The notes: generated by a model not told the origin, from the sequence alone. A DNA stretch of 64,000 nt from Haloterrigena alkaliphila (GCF_017352155.2 NZ_CP071462.1:1054001-1118000), one strand, 5' to 3'; positions 32,991-42,525 are shown, counted from the stretch's first letter. Translations and numbers: made by a program.

Positions 32991-34094
32991 TCACTTCGGC
33001 GAGCGGTGGGATTCGTCGGAGAACCAGTCGTCGGTAACCTCCGTCGGGGTGCCGGTCGCCGAGGACCGCACGCTCCGGTAAATGTGCTCGAGGTTGTCCA
33101 TCGTGCGTCGAACGTCGTAGCGCTCGACGGCCGCTCTGGTGTCGCGGTCCGTTCGGAGACAGGTCTCGACCGCCGCGACCATCGCCTCGAGGTCGCCGTA
33201 CGCGAACCGCTCGCCGTTGTCGGGGCCGATGGTCTTGTCGAACGGCGCCGCGTCCGTCGCGACGACCGGCGTCCCGCAGGCGTTGGCCTCGAGCGTCGAG
33301 AGACCGAGGGTGTCGGCGGTCGAGGCGGTGACGAAGACGTCGATCGAGGAGTAGAAGATCGGGAGCTCCTCGCGGGGGAGAAAGCCGCGGATCTCGACGT
33401 TGTCCGGCGCGTTTCGCTCGAGGGAGTCGCGATAGGGGCCGTCGCCGACGACGACGAAGTCGTACTCCGGGAGGTCCTCGGCGAGGCGGAGGATCTCGTG
33501 GACGTTCTTCTCCATGCTGAGTCGACCGCTGTAGCCGATCACCGTCCGGTCGGGGTACCAGTCCTCGGCGGCCGGCTGGAAGAAGTCCATGTCGATGCCG
33601 ACCGGGAGCTGGACGTGTTCCACGTCGCGCTCGATTCGGCTCGTGGAGGCGGTCACGACGTCGAAACTCCGGAGGAACGCGTTCTCCATCGGCACGTACA
33701 GTTTCGAGAGCGCGGCGGCGACCGACTCGAACTTGACGTTCTGGTGGAAGTACTCCTCGAGGGGCGTGTGGTGGGTGTAGACCGCGGGCAGGTCGTGTTT
33801 GCGGGCGTAGTAGCGGCCGAGAATGCCGACCGGCGCCGGCCCGTGGCAGTGGACGACGTCCAGGTCGGGGAGCGTCGACGGCCGCCTGAGGAGGGGGATC
33901 CGATACCCCGGGTAGAACGGGTTCGACACCGATTTGACCGGGAGCTCGCGCTCGCCGGGTTCGTAGTCGCCGTCCGGGTAGACGACGTACACCTCGTGGC
34001 CGTCGCGTTCCAACTCCTCGCGCCAGAGCTTGATCGTATACGTCACGCCGTCGATCTCGGGGAAGTAACTGTCCGTAAAGAAGCCGATTTTCAT
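32991..34094 (-). CDS. GT4 glycosyltransferase (glycolipid-synthase-like)
   Basis: The 367-residue GT-B enzyme starts MKIGFFTDSYFPEIDGVTY. It has HCHGPAPVGILGRYYA and VYTHHTPLEEYFHQ in the acceptor-side domain. The nucleotide-sugar domain contains IGYSGRLSMEKNV and STLEANACGTPVVATD, the E-x7-E motif. The N-terminal pattern resembles diacylglycerol glucosyltransferases and SQD2-like enzymes, so a lipid acceptor is plausible. Its ATG directly follows the TGA of a second GT4 gene, forming an operon with it. Confidence 0.9.
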   Translation of the reverse strand: MKIGFFTDSYFPEIDGVTYTIKLWREELERDGHEVYVVYPDGDYEPGERELPVKSVSNPFYPGYRIPLLRRPSTLPDLDVVHCHGPAPVGILGRYYARKHDLPAVYTHHTPLEEYFHQNVKFESVAAALSKLYVPMENAFLRSFDVVTASTSRIERDVEHVQLPVGIDMDFFQPAAEDWYPDRTVIGYSGRLSMEKNVHEILRLAEDLPEYDFVVVGDGPYRDSLERNAPDNVEIRGFLPREELPIFYSSIDVFVTASTADTLGLSTLEANACGTPVVATDAAPFDKTIGPDNGERFAYGDLEAMVAAVETCLRTDRDTRAAVERYDVRRTMDNLEHIYRSVRSSATGTPTEVTDDWFSDESHRSPK

Positions 34095-35075
34095 TCAGGC
34101 CACCTCGCTGTAGAGCGTCCGGTACTGGTTCGCGACCGAATCGAGCGAGAACGCCTCGCTCCGCTCGGCCGCGTTCGATCCGAGGCGACGGCGTCGCTCG
34201 GGGTCCTCGAGTCGGTCGAGCGCGTCGACGAACGCGTCGACGCCGCCCGCGACCTTCAGGCAGTCCTCGCCGTCCTCGAGCCACGAGAACGTCTCGATGT
34301 CGCGGACGAGGACCGGCTTGCCGGCGGTCATCGCCTCGAGCAGCGCGATCCCCTCGTTCTCCTCGTGGGTGGGGAAACAGAAGATATCGCCCGCCGCGTA
34401 CGCGCCGCGGATGTCGTCGACGTACCCGGTGAACGTGCAGTTGTCGGGCGAGTCGTCGATCAGCCGGGTCGTCTCCCGGCCCTTCAGCCGGCGGTCGATC
34501 GGCCCGAACCACGCGAAGTCCAGATCGGGGAGCCGTCGAGCCAGTTCGACGAACGTCTCGAGTCCCTTGCGCTTGATGACGTGCCCGACGAGGAAGACGG
34601 TCGGCGCCTCGAGGTCGTAGCGCTCGCGGTACTCGGCCTCGAGGGACTCGAACCCCTCGAGTTTCTCGCGGTCGACGCCGTTCGAGACGACGGTCGTCGG
34701 CGCGTCGGCGTACGTCTCGATCAGTTTGCGATTGTACTCCGACGGACAGATCAGCGCGTCGGCCAGCCCGTAGGCCCACTCGAGGTACGGTTTCAGGGGT
34801 TTCGCGAGGGTATTTGTGAAGCGAAAGCTGTCCCCGAAGTCCTCGGCGGTGACGTGCGTGTGGGCGACGACGGGGACGCCCCGCGAGCGCGCCCGCCTCG
34901 CGTACCAGACCGAGCGCGGGCCCATGAGGTTACAGTGGAGGACGTCGGCCGACAGCGTCGGCTTAGTCGTGTACCGCAGATCCAGCCGGTCCAGCATCTT
35001 TCGCTGGTGGGCGACGGATTCGCGGATGCCGCCGGTGACGTGGTCCTCGAGCTCGAAGTAGTGGCTGATCTTCAT
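34095..35075 (-). CDS. GT4 glycosyltransferase
   Basis: The 326-residue GT-B enzyme begins MKISHYFELEDHVTGGIRES. It has ADVLHCNLMGPRSVWYARRA, AHTHVTAEDFGD and SEYNRKLIETYA in the N-terminal half. VFLVGHVIKRKGLETFVELA and FPTHEENEGIALLEAMTAGKPVLVRD (E-x7-E) form the donor site. ATG 35075 gives a normal start; the frame upstream is open but belongs to a shadow of the neighbouring gene. The two GT4 enzymes probably add successive sugars to one lipid or glycan. Confidence 0.9.
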   Translation of the reverse strand: MKISHYFELEDHVTGGIRESVAHQRKMLDRLDLRYTTKPTLSADVLHCNLMGPRSVWYARRARSRGVPVVAHTHVTAEDFGDSFRFTNTLAKPLKPYLEWAYGLADALICPSEYNRKLIETYADAPTTVVSNGVDREKLEGFESLEAEYRERYDLEAPTVFLVGHVIKRKGLETFVELARRLPDLDFAWFGPIDRRLKGRETTRLIDDSPDNCTFTGYVDDIRGAYAAGDIFCFPTHEENEGIALLEAMTAGKPVLVRDIETFSWLEDGEDCLKVAGGVDAFVDALDRLEDPERRRRLGSNAAERSEAFSLDSVANQYRTLYSEVA

Positions 35076-35164
35076 TCCGGACGCCTCGTGGCTGTGGTGG
35101 CGGTGATCGCGGTGGCGGATTCGACGGTCGTGATGACCGTGTGTCGGTGGCTGCTGGCGAGACC

Positions 35165-36025
35165 CTACTCGACCTCGAGCCACGGGACCTCCACGAGCGG
35201 CGGGATGTGCGTCTCGATGTGGTGTTCCCAGACGCCCTCCTCGCCGAAGGCTTCGCCGTGGTCGGCGGTCACGACGACCTTCCCGTCCAGTTCCGGAATC
35301 AGGTCCGCGACGGCTTCGAGCGCGATCCGCAGGTTCTCCTCGTACAACTCCAGCGCGGCCTCCCGGGTCCCGTTTCTGACGAGGTCCGCGGGGTCGAGTT
35401 CGAGCCACAGCCCCGCCTTCTGGGCGAGTTCGCTGCCCTCGAGTCGTTGCTCGACTTTCGGCCGGATCGTATCGCCAAGCGACGAGAGCGCGCCGCCCCC
35501 GCCGTCGGCCGCCTTCTCCGATTCCTCCTGTCGCCGGATCCCCTTCTGGATCTGCTTGAGCTTCTGCCCCTTCCCGCGGGAGAGGTAGGGGGCGTGTGGC
35601 TGCATGTAGTGGAGCACCGTCCGGTCGGCCCGCTCGACGGTCGCCGACTGCTCGCGGAACGCCTCGGCCAGGCTCTCCGGCGGGACCGTTCCGAGGTCGT
35701 CGTCCCAGCCGGTCTTCCAGACGTCGAAGACGTCGCTGATGTGGTCCGACGCCGTCCACTCGTAGTCGCAACTGGCGCCCCACTTGAGTTCGTTCAACGG
35801 GATCCCGAGGTCGTTGATGAAGGGGTTCCCGGAGAAGTACGCGATGTCGTGGTCGCCGGTGAACGTTCGGTAGGCCCACTCCGGCGTAGACGAACCGATA
35901 CTCCGCCGTTTCTCCAGAGAGCCGTCGAGGTACTCGTCGTAGACGTCGCGAAAGACGTCGTACCGGCACGCGTCCAGCACCAGACAGTAGTCCCACTCTG
36001 ACTCCAGGAACTGTTGGTCCTCCAT
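35165..36025 (-). CDS. Small alkaline-phosphatase-fold (sulfatase-like) hydrolase
   Basis: The 286-residue protein starts WDYCLVLDACRYDVF, where Asp18 fits the first metal ligand. GSSTPEWAYRTFTG places Thr47 where the nucleophile of this superfamily lies. TVLHYMQPHAPYL and VVVTADHGEAFGE (second metal site) follow. There is no C/S-x-P-x-R formylglycine motif, so sulfatase activity is doubtful. The family is common in haloarchaeal glycan clusters. A basic, Gly-rich insertion lies near residues 165-185. It lies 90 nt upstream of the GT4 pair. Confidence 0.8.
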   Translation of the reverse strand: MEDQQFLESEWDYCLVLDACRYDVFRDVYDEYLDGSLEKRRSIGSSTPEWAYRTFTGDHDIAYFSGNPFINDLGIPLNELKWGASCDYEWTASDHISDVFDVWKTGWDDDLGTVPPESLAEAFREQSATVERADRTVLHYMQPHAPYLSRGKGQKLKQIQKGIRRQEESEKAADGGGGALSSLGDTIRPKVEQRLEGSELAQKAGLWLELDPADLVRNGTREAALELYEENLRIALEAVADLIPELDGKVVVTADHGEAFGEEGVWEHHIETHIPPLVEVPWLEVE

Positions 36026-36152
36026 CGGTTACCTCCGACTTTCGAGTCTACCCACCTATGCTTACTGGTGTGCAGACAGTCACTGTCGATTCGCTATCGT
36101 TTCTTCCCGTGAGAGACGTTGGCTACTCGGGTTCAGCGGTCGGCCCACCGCG

Positions 36153-37793
36153 TCACTCGAGGTAGCCGAGTTCGCGCAGTCGGTCGCGGGTCTCCTCGTC
36201 GGCCTCGGCCAGCGCGTCAGCCTGGTCGGCGTCCGTCTCGGTCGGATCGTCCCACGCGCCGCCAGCGGCCGCCTCGAAGCGAGCGAGCGCGCGTTCGGCC
36301 GCGGCGACGACGTCGTCGTCCGCCGGATCGAGCGCCGTCGACTCCGCGGGATCCTCGTCGAGCCGGTACCCCTCGTCTGGGATGCGATCCGCGCGGACGT
36401 ACTTCGCGTCGGTGCTGCGGGCCGCGCGCAGCCGCGAGTAGGCCCGGTGGTCGTCGGGCAGGTCGATTCCGGCCTCGCTTGCCTTCTCCTCCAAGTGATG
36501 GAGTTCGATCACCGGCTGGGCGTACTCGACGAACGCGTAGTCGCCTTCGCCGTCGTCATCGGATTGCGTCCGATCGCTCGAGGGACTACGTTCCTCGCCG
36601 TCGTCCGACACCTCGCTACTCCCGAGCACCGCTCGCTGGCCGAGATCCGGCGTTTCGGCGCCCTCGAAGTCGCGGTACTCGCTCGAGAGCAGCGAGCGCG
36701 TCGGGTCGAGCGCGACCGCGTCGCCGTCCCCCGGCGTCTCGACTGCGGTCGCCGGGTCTGTCTCGAGCGCGTCCAGCACGGTGTGATAGCAGTCGAGCAA
36801 CTCGACGAGGTCCTCGCGCCGATCGGCCTCGAGCGCGGGGTGTTTGACCAGCAGCGGGACGTTGATCAGCTGGTCGTAGAGGGCGAACTCGTGGCCGTAG
36901 AGGTCGTGTTCGCCGTGGAGTTCGCCGTGGTCGGCACAGACCACGACGGTCGTCTCCTCCCACTGGCCGGTCTCGCGCAGCCAGTCGAACAGGCGGCCGA
37001 GTTCGGCGTCCATGTGGGCGATCTCGGCGTCGTAGAGGCCGCGGATGGCCTCCCACTCCTCGTCGTCGATGTCGCGCGCGCCGGAGTTGTACTCCTTGGA
37101 GTTCTGGCAGACGTCGTCGGGGTTCACGCCGGGCGCGAACTCCTCGCGGTACGCCTCGGGCGGATAGTAGGGCAGGTGAGCGTCCATCAGGTTAATGAAG
37201 GCGAACCAGCCCTCGTCGCTGTCGCTGTCGTCGATGAACGACTTCGTCCGGTCGATCACCGAGGGCGTCTTCGAGTCCGCTCCCTCGCCGCTGGCGAGCT
37301 TGGAGTGGGCCATCGCGCCGAGGTGGACCAGCTTCGACGCCAGCTCGCGGAGGTAGTCGTTGTCGTTGACGGCCTGCCACGCGCTGGCCAGCGGCCCCGA
37401 GAGGACGTCGCCGGGGAGCACCTCGAAGAACGAGTCCTGCTCCTCGAAGCCGTCGGTGAGGCCGGTGTAGGGGGTGATCCAGGCGTTCGAGGAGTAACAC
37501 GCCGTGTCGTAGCCGGCCGCCGAGAGGACCGACGCGAGGGTCGTCTCGTCGTCGAGGTACGGACTCCCCTGATCGGCCCCGTGCTGACTCGGATACCGGC
37601 CGGTGAACAGCGAGGCGTGAACCGGGAGCGTCCACGGCGCGGGCGCGACCGCCGACTCGAAGACGGTCGCCTCCTCGGCGAACCGGGAGAGTTCGGGCGT
37701 CGTCCCCCGATCGTAGCCGTACGGCTCGAGGCGGTCCTTTCGGACCGTATCCAGCACGACGAAGAGCACGTTCGACTGCTGCGTCTCGTCCAT
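36153..37793 (-). CDS. Sulfatase-like alkaline-phosphatase-superfamily enzyme
   Basis: The 546-residue protein starts NVLFVVLDTVRKDRLEPYGY, with Asp15 as metal ligand. APAPWTLPVHASLFTGRYPSQHG puts Thr55 at the nucleophile position. FAFINLMDAHLPYYPP, VVVCADHGELHGEHDLYGH and LLVKHP are later superfamily motifs. It lacks the Cys/Ser of true formylglycine sulfatases, so phosphotransfer or phosphodiester cleavage on glycans is as likely as sulfate removal. An acidic linker is near residue 410. There is no signal peptide. ATG 37793 is the start. Confidence 0.85.
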   Translation of the reverse strand: MDETQQSNVLFVVLDTVRKDRLEPYGYDRGTTPELSRFAEEATVFESAVAPAPWTLPVHASLFTGRYPSQHGADQGSPYLDDETTLASVLSAAGYDTACYSSNAWITPYTGLTDGFEEQDSFFEVLPGDVLSGPLASAWQAVNDNDYLRELASKLVHLGAMAHSKLASGEGADSKTPSVIDRTKSFIDDSDSDEGWFAFINLMDAHLPYYPPEAYREEFAPGVNPDDVCQNSKEYNSGARDIDDEEWEAIRGLYDAEIAHMDAELGRLFDWLRETGQWEETTVVVCADHGELHGEHDLYGHEFALYDQLINVPLLVKHPALEADRREDLVELLDCYHTVLDALETDPATAVETPGDGDAVALDPTRSLLSSEYRDFEGAETPDLGQRAVLGSSEVSDDGEERSPSSDRTQSDDDGEGDYAFVEYAQPVIELHHLEEKASEAGIDLPDDHRAYSRLRAARSTDAKYVRADRIPDEGYRLDEDPAESTALDPADDDVVAAAERALARFEAAAGGAWDDPTETDADQADALAEADEETRDRLRELGYLE

Positions 37794-37830
37794 TAGGTGG
37801 AACAACTGAGTCCATCCCAATAAAACGAAT

Positions 37831-37874
37831 CAACTGTCTCGCGCTATCAGACCAACTGTCTCGCACTATCGAAC
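37831..37874. repeat. Two 22-nt tandem units upstream of the sulfatase-like gene
   Basis: Units 37831-37852 and 37853-37874 share caactgtctcgc(g/a)ctatc. They lie about 40-80 nt upstream of the minus-strand start at 37793, within the likely promoter region. Confidence 0.7.
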
Positions 37875-38008
37875 GGTCGGTCGATTGCCCGTGCGCCGTC
37901 GGGCGGGCGATCGTTACGCGTTCATCGGCGCCGGCCGCGAACCCGAGGGCTGGCGAGTAGGCCGGACGTAATCAGACGTTTCAAGTTCGCTGATGATCCA
38001 CACCTGCT

Positions 38009-39028
38009 ATGGACGAGCGAAACCGGCGGGCACTCCTCATCGGCGGCTTCGGCACGATCGCCGTCTTCGCCGTGCTGTTTTTCCTCGTCGGCGCGCGCGA
38101 CATCGTCGACTCGCTGCTCTCGGCGACGCCCTCGCTGGTCGTCGCGACCTTCGCTCTCGCGCTGTGCTGGCTGGCCGCGTGGAGTCTCATGCTCCGGACC
38201 GTCCTCGGCTCCCTCGGCGTCCACGTACCGGCCGGAAAGGCGTTCTTCGTCTACGCCGGCGCCGTCTTCGCCAACAACGTCACCCCGTTCGGTCAGGCCG
38301 GCGGGGAACCGGTCGCGGCGCTGCTCATCTCGAAGGTCTCCGACGCGCGCTACGAGACCGGGCTGGCCGGCATCGCGAGCGTCGACGTGCTCAACGTCGT
38401 CCCCTCGATCTCGCTCATTCTCGCCGGGGTCGGCTACTACGCCACCACCGCCGCCGTCGGCGAGCGCCTCGAGACCGCCGTCGGCTCGGCCATCGCGCTG
38501 ATCGCGGCGATCGTCCTCGCGATGGCGTTCGTCTGGCGGCATCGGCACGCGATCGTCGAGCGCCTTCCGGCCGTCATCGCCCCCCGGATCGGGCGGTTCG
38601 GGTTCATCGGATCCGATCCCGAGACGTTCGAGGCAAATCTGGCGGATCGGATGGGGCGGTTCTTCGAGAACATCGAGCGCGTCGCGACGGATCGGGGACG
38701 ACTCTCCGCCGTGGTCGGCCTCTCGCTGGCCGGCTGGCTCCTTCAGGTGGCCGCGCTCACGGCCGCGTTCGCCGCAGTAGGCTACAGCGTTCCGCCGTAC
38801 GTGCTGTTGTTCGTGATCCCGCTGGCGAACCTCGCCGGCGCGGCGCCCCTGCCCGGCGGCCTCGGCGGGATCGAGGCGGCGTTCGTCACGCTGCTCGTGC
38901 CGACGACCGGCATCCCGGCGTCGGCAGTCACGGCGGCCGTCCTCATCTTCCGCGGTGCGATCTACTGGATGCCCGTCCTGATCGGCGGCGTGTCGGTGTC
39001 GGCGTTCGGCGTGCAGACGCTCGAGTGA
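38009..39028 (+). CDS. UPF0104/lysylphosphatidylglycerol-synthase-type membrane protein (flippase-like)
   Basis: The 339-residue protein has about eight membrane segments and the family hallmarks NNVTPFGQAGGEPVAALLIS, SVDVLNVVPS and LANLAGAAPLPGGLGGIEAA. The family includes the membrane half of MprF, which flips lipids, and the Haloferax glycosylation protein AglD region. It may move a glycolipid across the membrane. A TATA-like TTTCAA lies about 28 nt before ATG 38009. A second copy at 47.1 kb bounds the same glycan region. Confidence 0.86.
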   Translation: MDERNRRALLIGGFGTIAVFAVLFFLVGARDIVDSLLSATPSLVVATFALALCWLAAWSLMLRTVLGSLGVHVPAGKAFFVYAGAVFANNVTPFGQAGGEPVAALLISKVSDARYETGLAGIASVDVLNVVPSISLILAGVGYYATTAAVGERLETAVGSAIALIAAIVLAMAFVWRHRHAIVERLPAVIAPRIGRFGFIGSDPETFEANLADRMGRFFENIERVATDRGRLSAVVGLSLAGWLLQVAALTAAFAAVGYSVPPYVLLFVIPLANLAGAAPLPGGLGGIEAAFVTLLVPTTGIPASAVTAAVLIFRGAIYWMPVLIGGVSVSAFGVQTLE

Positions 39029-39095
39029 CCGCGAATCCCGGATCGACCGAGCGATTGATCCCCGTCCGGCGCGGACGGTCGGACGACCACCCGCC

Positions 39096-39596
39096 ATGTA
39101 CCGCGAGGGTCACGTCGGATTCAACGCGCTGCTGTACGCCCCCTTCGTCCCCCTGGTGAGCCGGTACTGGTCGCTCGAGCTGGCGGTCCTTGGAGCGGTG
39201 CTGGCCGTCGGACTGGCCAACCTCCCCGATATCGATCAGCCGCTCCCGCGGATTCGCCACCGCGGCCCGACGCACACGCTCTGGTTCGCCGTCTTCGTCG
39301 GACTCGCGGCCGGCGTCGGGACGACGCTGGTCGTCCCCTCGACGCCCGTCGCCTTCCGGTTCGGATTCGTCGTCGGGACCGCCAGCGTTCTCACCCACCT
39401 CGCGGGCGACGTCGTCACCCCGATGGGGATCAGCCCGCTGGCCCCGCTCTCGCGGACCCACGTGACGCTCGACTGGTTCAAATCCAAGAACGGCCGGATC
39501 AACAAGAGCGTCCTGTTCGTCGGAACGGTCGTGTTACTCGGGTCGTTGCTCCTGACGATCGAGGGGAGAGCGGGGCTCGGCGTGCCGGCCCTCTAA
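39096..39596 (+). CDS. Membrane metal-dependent hydrolase family protein (DUF457/YdjM-like)
   Basis: The 166-residue protein starts MYREGHVGFNALLYAP. It has GLANLPDIDQPLPRIRHRGPTHTLWF and LTHLAGDVVTPMGISPLAP, the clustered His/Asp motifs of the YdjM-like family, across about four membrane segments. It resembles the convergent gene at 39.7 kb in motif layout. Its function is not established. A role on membrane lipids or phosphorylated lipids would suit the surrounding glycan genes but is not shown. Confidence 0.85.
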   Translation: MYREGHVGFNALLYAPFVPLVSRYWSLELAVLGAVLAVGLANLPDIDQPLPRIRHRGPTHTLWFAVFVGLAAGVGTTLVVPSTPVAFRFGFVVGTASVLTHLAGDVVTPMGISPLAPLSRTHVTLDWFKSKNGRINKSVLFVGTVVLLGSLLLTIEGRAGLGVPAL

Positions 39597-39652
39597 CCGG
39601 CCGAATCGACGTTTCGACGACGCGTCTCGCTCGAGGCGGCCGACACCGGATG

Positions 39653-40132
39653 TCAGGACCGGCTCGAGGACGCCACTCGCCGTCGAAGCGACCGCAGGGC
39701 GTCCGTTCGCCACGCGAGGATGGCGATCGACGCCGCCCAGAGCGCCCCCGTCATCGCCGGCCCGTGAACGGGAACGCCCGGACCGGCGGTCGCCGCGACG
39801 GGGAACAGCCAGTCGATTCCCAAGGGAGAGAGCGAGTCGATCGCGAGGTGGGAACCGATCGCCAACCCGACGGCGAGAGTGAGGTCTCGGTTCCGACGGA
39901 TCGCGTAGGTTCCGACGACGACCGCAGCAGCGAACAGCGGCGTGTGGGTGAGTCCGCGGTGAACAAGCGGCCAGCCCCACGCCGCGGGGAACAGGAAGTC
40001 CGCGTCCGGCAGGAGTCCGAAGACGAGCCCGACCCGCGGGTCGGCGTCGGTGAACCCGCGGGCGAGGGCGTAGCCGACGACGGCGTGGGTGGCGAACGCG
40101 CCGGCGAGAAAGGCGACCCGTCCCAGCTCCAT
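39653..40132 (-). CDS. Membrane metal-dependent hydrolase family protein (DUF457/YdjM-like)
   Basis: The 159-residue protein contains ATHAVVGYALARG, GLLPDADFLFP, VHRGLTHTPLF and GSHLAIDSLSPLGIDWLFPV. These carry the same His/Asp pattern as the convergent paralogue 57 nt away and the one at 15.6 kb. About four membrane segments are present. A basic, serine-rich C-terminus (RSLRRRVASSSRS) probably faces the cytoplasm. Substrate unknown. Confidence 0.85.
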   Translation of the reverse strand: MELGRVAFLAGAFATHAVVGYALARGFTDADPRVGLVFGLLPDADFLFPAAWGWPLVHRGLTHTPLFAAAVVVGTYAIRRNRDLTLAVGLAIGSHLAIDSLSPLGIDWLFPVAATAGPGVPVHGPAMTGALWAASIAILAWRTDALRSLRRRVASSSRS

Positions 40133-40280
40133 TAGCGGCTCCTTCGGACGACACCCACACGTAGTTTGTGATTCGGTCGCACACGGAGGCGTCGGATTTC
40201 GATCGCGGACAGCGACGCGACACGCCGGCAGCCACCGGAAACCAACAACGCTTACGTTCGGGACGGACTATCCGCGAGTG

Positions 40281-40805
40281 ATGGAACCGCTTCAACTCGA
40301 GGGACTGCCGTCCTGGCTCGAGTCGCTGTTCGCGTCGGAGTTCGCGTTCGCGGTGTTGCTCGGGATCTGCATCCTCGAGGGCGCGATGATGTTGCGGTTC
40401 ATGCCGAGCGAACTGGTCGTACCGGCCGCGCTGGCGCTGATGGGGTCCTCGATTCCGAAGGTCTCCGCGATCGTCGCCGTCGCTGTCATCGGGACGACGA
40501 TCGGCCAGTTCTTCCTGTTCTGTCTCGTCCGGCGCGCCGGCCGGGAGTACGTCGTCCAGAAGCGGTGGTTTCCGCTCACCGAGTCGCGCCTCGAGCGCTT
40601 CGACGGCTGGTTCGACCGCTGGGGCGGGATCGCCGTCGCCGTGAGCAATACGATGCTGGTCGTCAGAGGGCTGCTCACCGTTCCCGCCGGGCTCTCGGAG
40701 ATGGACGGTCGGACGTTCGTCGCCCTGTCGGCGATTGGGTCGCTGTCCTTCCAGTCGATCCTCGCCGCCCTCTACCTGTTCGGCGGCTACCTGCTGGCGC
40801 TGTGA
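40281..40805 (+). CDS. DedA-family membrane protein
   Basis: The 174-residue protein has about five hydrophobic segments and the DedA features EGAMMLRFMPSELVVPAALALMG, a GTTIGQFFLFCLVRRAGREYV stretch with the G-x3-G pattern and basic residues, and FDGWFDRWGGIAVAVSNTMLVVRGLLTVPAGLSEM. DedA/VTT proteins include lipid scramblases and undecaprenyl-phosphate recyclers. That role would fit next to polyprenyl-linked glycan genes. Confidence 0.88.
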   Translation: MEPLQLEGLPSWLESLFASEFAFAVLLGICILEGAMMLRFMPSELVVPAALALMGSSIPKVSAIVAVAVIGTTIGQFFLFCLVRRAGREYVVQKRWFPLTESRLERFDGWFDRWGGIAVAVSNTMLVVRGLLTVPAGLSEMDGRTFVALSAIGSLSFQSILAALYLFGGYLLAL

Positions 40806-40932
40806 GTCGCCCGACGGACGGCGTGGTCGTCTCATCTCGTCTCGGGCACGCCACGTCCGTAGAGCCGTACGGTCGGCCAAATCACCCCGTTAGTCGGTCA
40901 ACATTCATGCCACACGTCGTTGCAGTCGGCTC

Positions 40933-42525
40933 ATGGCGCCGGCTCCGCCGACCGAGACCGACGGGGAGAGAGTCCGGGATCGGTCCCCGGCGGGAGTCCC
41001 GATCGAACTGTATCCGATCGCGGTCGTCGCGGCCGCGCTTCGGCTCTTCCGGCTCGAGTCCGAGAGTTACTGGGTCGACGAAGTCGTCTCGGTGACCACC
41101 GCCACGTCGAACACGCCGATCGAACTCCTGATCAGCGTGCCGGGGAACGATCCCCACCCGCCGTTCTACTATCTCCTCCTGTCCGGCTGGACGGCCCTCT
41201 TCGGTACGAGCGAACTAGCCACGCGACTGCTGTCTGCCCTCGCCGGCATCGCCACCGTGGTCGTCCTCTACGGGATCGGGCGGCGACTCTTCGACAGGGA
41301 GGTCGGAGCGATCGCCGCGGTGCTCGTCGCCGTCTCGCCGTTCCACGTGTGGTACGCACAGGAGGTCCGAATGTACAACCCGCTCGCGCTGCTGACCGCG
41401 CTCTCTTTTTACTACTTCGTGCGGATACAGACGGACCGATCGACCGACGAGTCCGGGTTTCGAAACGAGATCGGGTACGTCGTCTCCACGGTCCTGCTCG
41501 GCTACACCCACGTCTTCGGGCTGTTCGCGATACTCGCCCAGAACGCCTACGTCTTCTCCCGACCGCTCGTCCGGATCGTCCCCCGGTCGCGACTGACGCT
41601 CCGCCGCTGGTTCGAACTCGAGGCGATCACCGCCCTGCTACTCGCGCCGTGGCTGGTGAAACTGGTTCGTCGAATGCTGGCGGCGCGCGCAGGTGAGACG
41701 ACCAACGTCTCGTGGATCCCCCTGCCGACGGCCGAGACCGTCGGGGAGACGTTCGCGGCGTATCTCGGCGCCTACCTGTTCGAGGAGTCGTTCCCGATTC
41801 TCGTCTCGCTCGTCGTCGTGGGCTGTCTGGTGCTCGCGCTCTCGAGCGGCCGAAACGCGTGGGCGGGTGTCGACCGCGATACGGCGAGGGAGACTGAGCG
41901 CGGGACAGCGACGGAGGACGACCGCGAGAACCCACCGGTAAACGCCGTCTACCTGGTCGTCCTCTGGTTCGTCGTGCCGATACTCGTTCCGATCGTCCTC
42001 TCGCACGTCGTCACGCCCATCTTCGTGGATCGGTACTCGATCGGCGCGTCGCTGGCGTTTTTCCTCCTGATCGCGGTCGGGATCCGGACGCTCTCCCGGC
42101 CGTCGCTCCGGTACGTCGTCGTCGGGGTGCTCCTCGTGGGTCTCGTAGCGCCGCTCCCGACGTACTACCAGGACGACCAGAAGGAGCAGTGGCGTGGGGC
42201 CGCCGCCGACGTCGAGTCGACCGTCGACGGCGACGACGTCGTCCTCGTGAGCAGACCGTTCACGGAGCGGACGTTCGGTTTCTACTTCGACCGGCCGGAC
42301 GTGCCCACGGTCCGGGTCCCGCCCGACGCGTCGGGCGACGAGATACGGGCGGCCGTCGACGGGCACGACGACGTCTGGATCGTCCTCTCGTACACCAGTT
42401 CGTCGACCAACCAGCGGATCGTCGACGCCGTGGAGAGCCGCGACGACTACCGCGGGCCCGTTGAAGTGAACCAATACAACGGCATCGCCGTGGTCCGACT
42501 CGAGCGGACGTCGGACGGCGGCTAG
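40933..42525 (+). CDS. GT39-like (PMT/ArnT) membrane glycosyltransferase
   Basis: The 530-residue GT-C protein has about ten or more membrane segments. The first extracellular loop holds SYWVDEVVSVTTATSNTPIELL, with the acidic Asp-Glu of GT39 enzymes, and DPHPPFYYLLLSGWTALFG. FSRPLVRIVPRSR is an internal loop, and the C-terminal 100 residues form an exterior domain (DDVVLVSRPFTERTFGFYFD). Such enzymes use a polyprenyl-phosphate sugar on the outer face. It faces a second GT-C gene at its 3' end. Confidence 0.87.
   Translation: MAPAPPTETDGERVRDRSPAGVPIELYPIAVVAAALRLFRLESESYWVDEVVSVTTATSNTPIELLISVPGNDPHPPFYYLLLSGWTALFGTSELATRLLSALAGIATVVVLYGIGRRLFDREVGAIAAVLVAVSPFHVWYAQEVRMYNPLALLTALSFYYFVRIQTDRSTDESGFRNEIGYVVSTVLLGYTHVFGLFAILAQNAYVFSRPLVRIVPRSRLTLRRWFELEAITALLLAPWLVKLVRRMLAARAGETTNVSWIPLPTAETVGETFAAYLGAYLFEESFPILVSLVVVGCLVLALSSGRNAWAGVDRDTARETERGTATEDDRENPPVNAVYLVVLWFVVPILVPIVLSHVVTPIFVDRYSIGASLAFFLLIAVGIRTLSRPSLRYVVVGVLLVGLVAPLPTYYQDDQKEQWRGAAADVESTVDGDDVVLVSRPFTERTFGFYFDRPDVPTVRVPPDASGDEIRAAVDGHDDVWIVLSYTSSSTNQRIVDAVESRDDYRGPVEVNQYNGIAVVRLERTSDGG

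Noticed and set aside
32667-35588. A 973-codon plus-strand open frame
   Set aside because: It is a shadow of the M20 and GT4 genes. The true genes carry complete motifs and acidic composition.
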